Counted from the stretch's first letter, positions 1-4,765 are shown. The stretch is 5,278 nt of DNA from Eubacteriales bacterium (GCA_028691625.1 JAQUYZ010000159.1:1-5278), one strand, 5' to 3'. Numbers and translations: made by a program. Notes: a model not told the origin generated them from the sequence alone.

Positions 1-274
1 AGAACACGACGGAATAGCTTGCGCCGGACGTCGACGTGATCGTATCGACGTCGTCGAGCGTGGACAGGGATTGTTCGATGGGCCGCGTGACCTCCGATTC
101 GACGGTTTCCGGCGTGGCGCCGACGTAAGTCGTCATCACGACGACATACGGAAGATTGATCTTCGGCAGAAGGTCGGGCGTCATGTTCATATACGATACA
201 ACGCCGAGGACGACGACAAGAATCACCGCTACCAGCACGGTAAATGGCTTGCGGACACTGTACTTGGAAAACAT
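1..274 (-). CDS. RND efflux pump (HAE1/AcrB-like), N-terminal part
   Basis: This is the first 91 codons of a resistance-nodulation-division transporter, an inner-membrane proton antiporter that exports drugs or other amphiphiles; the rest lies beyond the left window edge. Seen: the protein begins MFSKYSVRKPFTVLVAVILV, with a short basic amphipathic stretch followed by a single hydrophobic segment at about residues 10-28 (TM1). Then comes the family signature TPDLLPKINLPYVVV (about 32-46) and a GATPETVESEVTRPIEQSL block (about 52-70), which is the start of the porter domain in AcrB-type pumps. Full-length members are usually about 1,000-1,100 residues. The ATG at 272-274 is chosen because GGAGG (281-285 on this strand) lies 6 nt upstream. 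A consensus promoter lies at 354-381. The gene is clearly more GC-rich than the genes to its right. In Firmicutes such pumps often work with a membrane-fusion partner, but none is visible here. Family assignment is firm; the substrate is unknown. Confidence 0.93.
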   Translation of the reverse strand, partial: MFSKYSVRKPFTVLVAVILVVVLGVVSYMNMTPDLLPKINLPYVVVMTTYVGATPETVESEVTRPIEQSLSTLDDVDTITSTSGASYSVVF

Positions 275-353
275 AGGTATCCTCCATGTGATTTGCTGCG
301 CTTCCGTTTTGTGTGAAACGAACATTCAGCCATTATAAAGATCGTATCTTATT

Positions 354-381
354 ATTATACCGTGGTTTTTAGGATTGTCAA
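354..381 (-). promoter_or_regulatory. Sigma-A-type promoter of the RND pump gene
   Basis: On the minus strand a perfect TTGACA (376-381) is followed after 16 nt by a perfect TATAAT (354-359). Transcription would start near 347, giving a leader of about 70 nt before the pump start at 274. Such an exact match to consensus suggests strong basal expression unless a repressor acts. A small palindrome, GCTTTTAAAGC, lies upstream at about 408-418; its relevance is unknown. Confidence 0.8.
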
Positions 382-420
382 CCGGGAAAGCGAAAATCGA
401 AAAATTTGCTTTTAAAGCCC

Positions 421-449
421 TTTACTTTTTGGTAAAATAGTGGTATACT
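421..449 (+). promoter_or_regulatory. Promoter of tRNA-Arg
   Basis: TTTACT (421-426) and TATACT (444-449) are separated by 17 nt. The predicted transcription start, near 456, leaves a leader of about 11 nt before the mature 5' end of the tRNA at 467. The position and spacing make this the natural promoter for the tRNA. Confidence 0.65.
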
Positions 450-466
450 AAGTAAGCTTTGAATAT

Positions 467-542
467 GCGCCTGTAGCTCAGTGGATAGAGTACCGGATTC
501 CGGATCCGAGGGCCGGGGGTTCGAATCCCTCCAGGCGCGCCA
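467..542 (+). tRNA. tRNA-Arg (anticodon CCG)
   Basis: A 76-nt cloverleaf can be drawn base by base. The acceptor stem GCGCCTG (467-473) pairs with CAGGCGC (532-538), followed by discriminator G539 and an encoded CCA (540-542). The D stem GCTC (476-479) pairs with 488-491. The anticodon loop TTCCGGA (498-504) carries anticodon CCG at 500-502, which reads the arginine codon CGG. The T arm GGGGG/TTCGAAT/CCCTC occupies 515-531. The first anticodon-stem pair (493 with 509) is a C-A mismatch, and the D stem closes with a G-T wobble (476-491). A promoter lies immediately upstream and a terminator immediately downstream, so it is probably a single-gene transcript. Confidence 0.96.
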
Positions 543-543
543 G

Positions 544-590
544 AAAATCCGCCATTGATTGATAAATTCGGTTGATGGCGGGTTTTTTTA
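544..590 (+). terminator. Rho-independent terminator after tRNA-Arg
   Basis: The arm AAAATCCGCCAT (544-555) pairs with ATGGCGGGTTTT (575-586), with one T-G wobble, across a 19-nt loop. The right arm runs into seven consecutive T (583-589). The hairpin starts 2 nt after the CCA end of the tRNA. Because the left arm also provides an A-run, it may act weakly in the opposite direction. Confidence 0.85.
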
Positions 591-604
591 GTAGGATGAC
601 ATAT

Positions 605-631
605 ATGCATTATTATGAGATGACGAAATGA
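605..631 (+). CDS. Possible 8-codon leader peptide coupled to the methyltransferase
   Basis: A tiny reading frame, MHYYEMTK, begins at ATG 605 with AGGA (593-596) 8 nt upstream. It ends in a TGA (629-631) that overlaps the methyltransferase start codon as ATGA. The methyltransferase start at 628 has no good ribosome binding site of its own, so translational coupling through this leader is a reasonable idea. With only eight codons, chance is an equally valid explanation. No regulatory codon run is present in the peptide. Confidence 0.2.
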   Translation: MHYYEMTK

Positions 632-1374
632 TTGAAGATTATAAAAAACATGCTGTTGTGTGGGACTGGGATGGGTATGACAATACACCGGAGTTTGATT
701 ATTGGTGTAACTACGCAGCACAATTCGGAAAGAAGGTGTTAATACCAATGTGTGCGCTTGGGCAATCCGGCGCATATATTGCACAAAAGGGGTTTGATGT
801 TACAGCCTTCGATATTACAGAAGAAATGATATATGAAGGTCAAAAAAGATTCGGTTCGGTCAAAAACCTGTCATTAATAGTCGCTGATATTTGTGATTTT
901 GATTTTGATGAAAAGGATTTTGACTTTGCTTTTATTGCGACGCAGGATTTGCATTTATTGCCCGATATGGAATCGATTAAAAAAGCGTTTGTATCCGTTG
1001 CCTCACATATGAAAAAAGGCGCTTGCCTTGCTTTGGAGTTGATACTCCCATCACAAGAATCCTATGAATACCCAACACGGACTTTTCATCCGAGAGTGCC
1101 CAATTATACCGATAAAAAGGTATGGAAAGACGGCAGGGGGAAATACGATGCCGCAACAAAAAGACATTTTATAGAACAGGTTGTATATATTGAAGATGAT
1201 AAGGGGATGGAATCCTTTCACTACTCTATCATTTTGCAATATTATGAGCGGGAAAAAATTATTGCCGCACTGGATCATGCCGGATTTATTGTTAAAGGTG
1301 AATTCAGTAATAGAAGCAGAGAACCTTGGACTCCTAAAAGCAGGGAATGGATTATTGAAGCCATACGACGGTAA
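628..1374 (+). CDS. Class I SAM-dependent methyltransferase (248 aa)
   Basis: Predicted soluble methyltransferase that transfers a methyl group from S-adenosylmethionine to an unidentified, probably small-molecule, acceptor. Seen: an N-terminal WDWDGYDNTPEFDYWC segment (12-27); a motif I-like stretch VLIPMCALGQSGAYIAQKG (37-55), in which the usual GxGxG loop is degenerate; an acidic residue ending strand 2 in TAFDIT (59-64, D62); VADICDFDF (85-93); the strand-4 region FDFAFIATQDLHLL (98-111); and GACLALEL (131-138). The C-terminal YYEREKIIAALDHAGF (205-220) is typical of this fold. Length is normal for a single-domain enzyme. ATG 628 is followed at once by coding sequence matching the fold, but only weak purine matches precede it. 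No strong promoter is visible after the tRNA terminator, so expression may depend on read-through or a weak start near 620. It is the first gene of a three-gene operon and is AT-rich compared with the RND gene. Confidence 0.85.
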   Translation: MIEDYKKHAVVWDWDGYDNTPEFDYWCNYAAQFGKKVLIPMCALGQSGAYIAQKGFDVTAFDITEEMIYEGQKRFGSVKNLSLIVADICDFDFDEKDFDFAFIATQDLHLLPDMESIKKAFVSVASHMKKGACLALELILPSQESYEYPTRTFHPRVPNYTDKKVWKDGRGKYDAATKRHFIEQVVYIEDDKGMESFHYSIILQYYEREKIIAALDHAGFIVKGEFSNRSREPWTPKSREWIIEAIRR

Positions 1375-1406
1375 CCTCGCTGATAGCGACTAAAGAGGTG
1401 TTAAAA

Positions 1407-1754
1407 ATGAGGGACAGTTTTTCTGAGGTAAAATTATTCCAGGTGAAACCTGATAAATTGGCGGATTTTGAAACCCTCATAATGAAAGTTGCAGAGGCGC
1501 AGAAGCGGCAACCCGGTTGTATCGATATCAAATATGTCAAGCGTTTTTTCACGATAGATGGCGTTGAAGCGGGAAATCCTCCGCGAGAGCTGACAAAGAT
1601 TGTAAAATGCGTCAAGTATTTTTCATACTGGGAATTTGATAACAAGGAAAGCTACGGAAAAGCGATTGAATGGTTTTTTAATACGTACGGAAAAGAAATT
1701 CAAAGACTGCTCATTATGCCGTTTGATATTCATTGCGGGAATTCTGTTTATTAG
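1407..1754 (+). CDS. ABM-fold (antibiotic biosynthesis monooxygenase-like) small protein, 115 aa
   Basis: A small soluble protein resembling the ABM/dimeric alpha-beta barrel superfamily, whose members include cofactor-free monooxygenases and proteins that bind quinones, haem or other ligands. Seen: strand EVKLFQVKPDKLADFE (about 7-22), then a helix with KVAEAQKRQPGCIDIKYV (26-43), where the xQPGCxxxxY pattern is characteristic. A longer than usual insertion (FFTIDGVEAGNPPRELTK, about 46-63) precedes the second strand, YFSYWEFDNKESYGKAIEW (about 70-88). The ATG at 1407 is preferred over an in-frame GTG at 1398 because AGAGG (1394-1398) sits 8 nt before it and would overlap the GTG. The gene starts 32 nt after the methyltransferase and ends 31 nt before the GyrI-like gene, consistent with one transcript. 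The superfamily is fairly secure; the catalytic role is not, since the fold is also used by non-enzymes. Confidence 0.7.
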   Translation: MRDSFSEVKLFQVKPDKLADFETLIMKVAEAQKRQPGCIDIKYVKRFFTIDGVEAGNPPRELTKIVKCVKYFSYWEFDNKESYGKAIEWFFNTYGKEIQRLLIMPFDIHCGNSVY

Positions 1755-1785
1755 CGGATGTTTTTATAACGGGAGGTACGTAAAA

Positions 1786-2271
1786 ATGGAAAATAACATC
1801 TACAGCGAAATCAGAACAGTGACATTGGACAAGTTTAAAGTGGCAAGGTACGTTATCATCAGTCCTTCTCCTGAAGATATCGTTTTGTCCTATATGGATC
1901 GTTGGGCGGAAAAGAGCGGGCTGCTGGATTGCAAAACTTATAAAAAGAAGCGGATCGGCTGGGATTTTCCGTTTATCACAGAGGAGCAGCGGGTGAAATT
2001 CGGATTACGCGGATATGTCGCCGCGTACGTCATTCCGGAGGATTTTATCCCCAAATGCGGCGGCGCGGAGCTGGCGTATATCCCCCGGGATACCTATGCG
2101 ACATTAACTATAACCGACCCCCATAGCAATTCCTTTGAAAATATACCAAAGGCCTATCATATGCTTTTTAACTTTTCTAAAACATCCTCCTGGGAAAACA
2201 GACTTGCCTTTGAAGAAGAATATGACGTTGACGGCGTTCATTATATGGACGTATATGTCCCGATGAACTAA
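1786..2271 (+). CDS. Stand-alone GyrI-like / AraC effector-binding-domain protein (161 aa)
   Basis: Resembles the GyrI-like small-molecule-binding fold (effector domain of Rob and BmrR-type regulators, and of SbmC), here without a DNA-binding domain. Such single-domain proteins bind hydrophobic ligands or act as sequestering proteins or, in some cases, hydrolases; the role here is not known. Seen: the first strand EIRTVTLDKFKVARYVII (about 8-25), helix IVLSYMDRWAEKSGL (32-46), central GYVAAYVIPEDF (76-87), second-repeat strand ELAYIPRDTYATLTI (95-109), and the closing FEEEYDVDGVHYMDVYVPM (142-160). The final part matches the family's typical E-x-Y-x(n)-D-Y/V-x-P ending. ATG 1786 is chosen because GGGAGG (1771-1776) lies 9 nt upstream. 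A longer frame opens at 1636, but its extra 50 residues are an out-of-frame reading of the preceding gene. Third gene of the operon. The fragment starting at 5037 is an AraC-type HTH of the kind that often carries this same domain. Confidence 0.72.
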   Translation: MENNIYSEIRTVTLDKFKVARYVIISPSPEDIVLSYMDRWAEKSGLLDCKTYKKKRIGWDFPFITEEQRVKFGLRGYVAAYVIPEDFIPKCGGAELAYIPRDTYATLTITDPHSNSFENIPKAYHMLFNFSKTSSWENRLAFEEEYDVDGVHYMDVYVPMN

Positions 2272-2312
2272 ACAGTACGGGACTGGTGCAATCCTCCGGG
2301 CTGTGATTTTTT
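2272..2312 (+). terminator. Weak terminator candidate ending the three-gene operon
   Basis: ACAG (2272-2275) and CTGT (2301-2304) pair around a second short CGG/CCG stem with internal mismatches, followed by six T (2307-2312). The hairpin is imperfect, but it starts directly after the stop codon and precedes the next promoter, which is where a terminator is expected. Confidence 0.4.
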
Positions 2313-2324
2313 CGAAAAAAGTTC

Positions 2325-2352
2325 TTGACAAAAGTAAAAAAACGTGTATAAT
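2325..2352 (+). promoter_or_regulatory. Consensus promoter of tRNA-Val
   Basis: A perfect TTGACA (2325-2330) is followed after 16 nt by a perfect TATAAT (2347-2352). The predicted start near 2359 gives a leader of about 19 nt before the mature tRNA end at 2378. The exact match fits a strongly expressed stable-RNA gene. Confidence 0.85.
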
Positions 2353-2377
2353 AGTAAATGCGCTTGTGAACTCGCGA

Positions 2378-2453
2378 GGACACTTAGCTCAGCTGGAAGA
2401 GCACCTGCTTGACGTGCAGGGGGTCAGGGGTTCAAGTCCCTTAGTGTCCACCA
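2378..2453 (+). tRNA. tRNA-Val (anticodon GAC)
   Basis: A full 76-nt cloverleaf. Acceptor GGACACT (2378-2384) pairs with AGTGTCC (2443-2449), followed by discriminator A2450 and an encoded CCA (2451-2453). D stem GCTC/GAGC (2387-2390, 2399-2402). Anticodon stem CCTGC/GCAGG (2404-2408, 2416-2420) encloses loop TTGACGT, with anticodon GAC at 2411-2413, reading GUC and GUU valine codons. T arm AGGGG/TTCAAGT/CCCTT (2426-2442). All stems are complete apart from a G-T wobble in the T stem, so the tRNA should be functional. It has its own promoter and terminator. Confidence 0.96.
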
Positions 2454-2456
2454 TAT

Positions 2457-2493
2457 AAGAACGCAAACATTGATACGATGCTTGCGTTCTTTC
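2457..2493 (+). terminator. Hairpin terminator after tRNA-Val
   Basis: AAGAACGCAA (2457-2466) pairs perfectly with TTGCGTTCTT (2482-2491) across a 15-nt loop. The stem starts 4 nt after the tRNA CCA. The T-tract is short and interrupted (TTCTTTCCGTTT), so termination may be leaky. T-rich sequence at 2541-2563 could add a second pause. Confidence 0.65.
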
Positions 2494-2565
2494 CGTTTAA
2501 TCCAAACTACTCACTTGCCCGTAAAGGTCTTGTTGTAAGGCTTTTTGTGGGCTTTTTTGTTTTCT

Positions 2566-2684
2566 GCCGTTTGTTGAGTATAAAGAAAAATCCCGTCTGC
2601 CGGATATCGGAGCATCAATGCTCTTATACTCAGCAAACGGGAATATTCATTTTTCACCCCAGGTGATACTCGGCAAACGGGAAT
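2566..2684. repeat. Four copies of a 20-nt element in two inverted pairs
   Basis: The unit reads about GATACTCGGCAAACGGGAAT. Two plus-strand copies lie at 2625-2644 and 2665-2684, exactly 40 nt apart and identical at 18 of 20 positions. Two minus-strand copies lie at 2566-2582 and 2589-2608; the second matches the 2665 copy at 16 of 20 positions. The order is minus, minus, plus, plus, so several hairpins can form. Copy 1 with copy 3 gives a 16-bp stem with one wobble. Copy 2 with copy 3 gives the terminator at 2582-2641. No protein-coding signal is convincing here. The array fills most of the gap between tRNA-Val and the XRE gene. Whether it is a dispersed intergenic family elsewhere in the genome cannot be judged from one window. 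Confidence 0.75.
2582..2641 (-). terminator. Terminator of the XRE-family regulator gene
   Basis: On the minus strand CCCGTTTGCTG (2631-2641) pairs with CGGCAGACGGG (2592-2602), an 11-bp stem with two T-G wobbles. Its loop contains a second hairpin, GAGCAT/ATGCTC (2610-2623). The lower stem is followed on that strand by ATTTTTCTTT (2582-2591). It lies about 47 nt past the stop codon of the regulator. It is built from two units of the 20-nt repeat. Confidence 0.65.
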
Positions 2685-2687
2685 GAT

Positions 2688-3779
2688 TTATGAAAGCATT
2701 CTAATAATTTCTAGAAATTCTTTACTGTCGCGCAGAAAATCAAAATTAATAGATGCAAGCCATTTATCTCGCATAATTTCGCATAGTGATCTTGTATCTG
2801 ATGTTTCAAAGTCGGAACGTTTTTGCTCGATGTTTCCAAACAATATGCTCGAATATGACTGCGTTTCTGGTCGGTGGTCGAAAGCTTTTGCAGCAATTGC
2901 TCCGGTATTCAGATGTTCGAGAGCTTTAGATCTGTTTCCTAGTCTTGCGTATGATTTTGCAATATCCAATTGCAATTTAGCAACTCCCCAACCATCTGGA
3001 ATTATTGTTCCATCGTATGCGATTATTTCAACCTCAAATACTTTATTTATTACAGCAATAGATTGCTCATCAGAAAGGCAACCTGAATTTGAGAGTAGCC
3101 ACATAGATGATCTCAGAGCCTCATAATCTTGTTTAACTTTGTTTCTCAAAAATGGCAACTTTTCATCATCGGACAGGCTCCACCACATTTGGTTTTCTCT
3201 GCTGTATTCAGCCGAAGGCAAAGTTTCATAAATAGCTCTTCCGATTTCTTTTCGCCCCATTGCGCAATGATTAAAGGCAAGGCGTGAGGTTGCTTCAAGT
3301 CTGATGTTCTGGTCTGGGCAGTATTTCATTATCCGTTCGCCAAGTGTTGTTATCTCGGCATCGTACTTTTTCTTATTTTCCTGCCAATCAGGAATGTTTC
3401 CGTCGTCATCTCCTGACACAAATAAAGCATACATCAGCTTGTTGAGTAACACAAAATTATTCGGATACTCTGCCACACCCTTGCGTGCTATTGTAATACA
3501 TTCATTCACATTTCCGACACTTACCGCAGATTGAAATTGTCTGAGGTATTCATTAACATGAGCCTTCTCAATAGATTTGTCAACCCCCAACAATTTGTCA
3601 ACAGTGATTCCGAAAAATTCGGCTATGGTCGGAAGTAACTCCATGTCCGGATAACAAGTGTCATTCTCCCAGCGCGATACCGATTGATAAGAAACGCCGA
3701 GAATGCTTGCAAATTCTTCCTGCGTAATATCTTTCGCTTTACGAAGATATTTAATTTGGTCTCCGATTTTCAGTATCAT
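2688..3779 (-). CDS. XRE-family transcriptional regulator with long C-terminal domain (363 aa)
   Basis: Predicted DNA-binding regulator. Seen: an N-terminal Cro/C1-type helix-turn-helix (about residues 6-65) with ITQEEFASILGVSYQSVSRW (18-37) followed by END-x(2)-YPDMELLPTIAEFFGITVDKLLG (38-65), the textbook XRE pattern. The remaining 300 residues contain no obvious catalytic motif and are helix-rich, with TPR-like stretches (for example ECITIARKGVAEYPNN, 93-108, and AKSYARLGNRSKALEHLNTG, near the C-terminus). They may bind a peptide, protein or small ligand. This architecture is common in clostridial genomes and mostly uncharacterised. ATG 3779 is supported by AAGGAG six to seven nt upstream. 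The gene is transcribed toward tRNA-Val and away from the broken methyltransferase, so it could control the rightward genes. A promoter at 3827-3855 and a palindrome at 3802-3819 suggest possible autoregulation. Target and ligand are unknown. Confidence 0.88.
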   Translation of the reverse strand: MILKIGDQIKYLRKAKDITQEEFASILGVSYQSVSRWENDTCYPDMELLPTIAEFFGITVDKLLGVDKSIEKAHVNEYLRQFQSAVSVGNVNECITIARKGVAEYPNNFVLLNKLMYALFVSGDDDGNIPDWQENKKKYDAEITTLGERIMKYCPDQNIRLEATSRLAFNHCAMGRKEIGRAIYETLPSAEYSRENQMWWSLSDDEKLPFLRNKVKQDYEALRSSMWLLSNSGCLSDEQSIAVINKVFEVEIIAYDGTIIPDGWGVAKLQLDIAKSYARLGNRSKALEHLNTGAIAAKAFDHRPETQSYSSILFGNIEQKRSDFETSDTRSLCEIMRDKWLASINFDFLRDSKEFLEIIRMLS

Positions 3780-3801
3780 AAAGGTCTCCTTATGTTTTAT
3801 T

Positions 3802-3819
3802 GAAAGCGGCGCCTCTTTC
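3802..3819. promoter_or_regulatory. 18-bp imperfect palindrome, possible XRE operator
   Basis: GAAAG-C-GGCGCC-T-CTTTC reads the same on both strands except for one symmetrical mismatch. It lies immediately downstream of the regulator's -10 box (3827-3832), covering roughly +1 to +18 of its predicted transcript. Cro/C1-type dimers bind such sites, so self-repression is plausible. A 5' leader hairpin affecting RNA stability is the alternative. Confidence 0.45.
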
Positions 3820-3826
3820 TGTTTTT

Positions 3827-3855
3827 ATTATACGCGCTTTATTTCTTGCAAGCAA
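3827..3855 (-). promoter_or_regulatory. Promoter of the XRE-family regulator gene
   Basis: On the minus strand TTGCTT (3850-3855) is followed after 17 nt by a perfect TATAAT (3827-3832). The start would fall near 3820, leaving a leader of about 40 nt with a good ribosome binding site. Confidence 0.65.
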
Positions 3856-3995
3856 TAACGCATTTAGAGATAATTATTCTACAATATAGTGATTCAACTT
3901 ACACCTGACTCGGTTGGTGGGTGAAAAAAGCAAACGGAACAAACGGGAAAGGCGCAGGTGGGTGAAGTTCGTATGAAAATCGTGTTCTTTGCCAT

Positions 3996-4051
3996 AACTG
4001 GACACCAATTTTGATACAGTGGGTATCACGATTGGTGTCCGGTTTATTTAT
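3996..4051 (+). terminator. Long two-part hairpin, terminator or attenuator-like
   Basis: AACTGGACACCAAT (3996-4009) pairs with ATTGGTGTCCGGTT (4031-4044) with one wobble. Inside it TGATAC (4012-4017) pairs with GTATCA (4023-4028) around a 5-nt AGTGG loop, with only a 2x2 internal loop between the stems. The right arm is followed by TTTATTTAT (4043-4051), so it could stop rightward transcription. No gene on the plus strand lies upstream to be terminated, because the neighbour reads away. It may be an attenuator in the leader of the methyltransferase at 4088, or a leftover of a small mobile element. Confidence 0.5.
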
Positions 4052-4087
4052 ACTCAGATATATTGATTTACTTGTAGGAAGTATGGT

Positions 4088-4765
4088 ATGTCAGATCGGA
4101 AGTATTGTGAAGCTTACGATGATCGTTATCGACAGATTCATGAGCAAAACTTGTGATGGTTCGATGAAGGTCCATCCCCTATCGTAACTGAAACCATTCA
4201 CAAATTTTCTATCTCGCGTCAGCACAAGGTTCTGGAGATAGGATGTGGAGAAGGCCGAGATGCCTACCCGCTACTCCAACAGGGCTTTGACCTGTTGGCA
4301 ACCGATGTGTCACCGGAAGCAATAAATTTTTGTCGAAAGAAGATGCTTGATTATGTAGAGCATTTCCAAATTCTTGATTGTGTTACCGAAAGATTAAGTG
4401 GCAGTTTTGATTTCATTTACGCTGTGGCTGGTTTGCATATGCTGGTTCCACATGTAGAGAGAAACGCATTTTACAATTTTGTTTGGAGACATTTGTACTC
4501 CAACGGAATTGCTCTTATTTGCACAATGGGCGACGGCAGCGTTGAACGTCAGACCGATATTAGTACTGCTTTTGATATTCAGAATCGTATCCATGAGCAG
4601 ACTGGAAAAGCCGTTCAAATCGCAAGTACCTCTTGTCGATTAGTCAATTTTCATGCCTTTGATAAGGAGTTGGAACAAAACGGTTTTGTTGTTATTAAGC
4701 AAGGTGTTACTGTAATTGAGCCGGACTTCCCTCATATGATGTTTGCGGTGGTCAGAGTGCGTTGA
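4088..4765 (+). pseudogene. Second SAM-dependent methyltransferase, interrupted by TGA at codon 23
   Basis: A complete class I methyltransferase frame of 225 codons plus stop, broken only by TGA at 4154-4156. ATG 4088 has AGGAAG (4076-4081) 6 nt upstream. Upstream of the stop it reads MSDRKYCEAYDDRYRQIHEQ then NL, and directly after it WFDEGPSPIV, with no frame shift and family-like sequence on both sides. Downstream are a textbook motif I, VLEIGCGEGRDA (48-59), acidic D73 in ATDVSPEAI, FDFIYAVAGLHML (107-119), GIALICTMGDG (140-150), and a conserved-looking TERQ/STSCR type C-terminal half (VERQTDISTAF 152-162, IASTSCR 178-184, IEPDFPHMMFAVVR 210-223). No ATG in frame lies between the stop and motif I; the first possible restart (TTG 4295) would remove the SAM-binding motif. 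The simplest reading is a recent nonsense mutation, for example from CGA, or a sequencing error. Readthrough or recoding is less likely. It is not closely similar to the methyltransferase at 628. Confidence 0.8.

Larger units (their letters stand above)
3780..4087. other. Non-coding spacer between the XRE gene and the second methyltransferase
   Basis: No reading frame with a credible start or codon pattern is present in these 308 bases. From left to right the spacer holds the leader, palindrome and promoter of the XRE gene (up to about 3855) and an AT-rich stretch to 3900. Next comes a block of short direct repeats: GGTGGGTGAA at 3916-3925 and 3957-3966, 41 nt apart, and CAAACGG at 3931-3937 and 3940-3946. 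The long hairpin at 3996-4044 follows, and finally the ribosome binding site AGGAAG (4076-4081). CAAACGG is also the core of the repeats at 2566-2684. No confident promoter for the rightward gene could be picked. Confidence 0.6.

Noticed and set aside
71..338. Two overlapping plus-strand frames at the left edge
   Set aside because: They are antisense to the RND pump gene, whose protein sequence and ribosome binding site are unmistakable, and they have no family-like sequence.
422..784. 120-codon open frame on the minus strand reading GGIRTPGPRIRNPVLYPLSY in the middle
   Set aside because: This peptide is the antisense translation of the tRNA-Arg gene (467-542), a well-known source of false proteins. 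The rest runs antisense to the methyltransferase and the terminator.
1636..1785. N-terminal extension of the GyrI-like protein with a lipoprotein-like FIAGILFISGC stretch
   Set aside because: The stretch looks like a lipobox, but it is an out-of-frame reading of the ABM-like gene's 3' end. GGGAGG before ATG 1786 fixes the real start, and the GyrI-like fold begins there.
2478..2666. 62-codon plus-strand frame in the repeat region
   Set aside because: It starts inside the tRNA-Val terminator, runs through the hairpin repeats, and has no ribosome binding site or recognisable protein features.
2625..2684. CRISPR array
   Set aside because: Two direct copies at 40-nt spacing superficially resemble a mini-array. 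The neighbouring copies are inverted, the spacers are only about 20 nt, and no cas gene is present.
2683..3534. Plus-strand frames opposite the XRE gene
   Set aside because: They are shadows of the minus-strand regulator, which has a clear HTH domain, promoter and ribosome binding site.
4295..4765. A shorter methyltransferase gene starting at TTG 4295
   Set aside because: This start lies within the SAM-binding fold, after motif I, has no ribosome binding site, and the true family-like sequence continues upstream to ATG 4088. It is only the part after the TGA.
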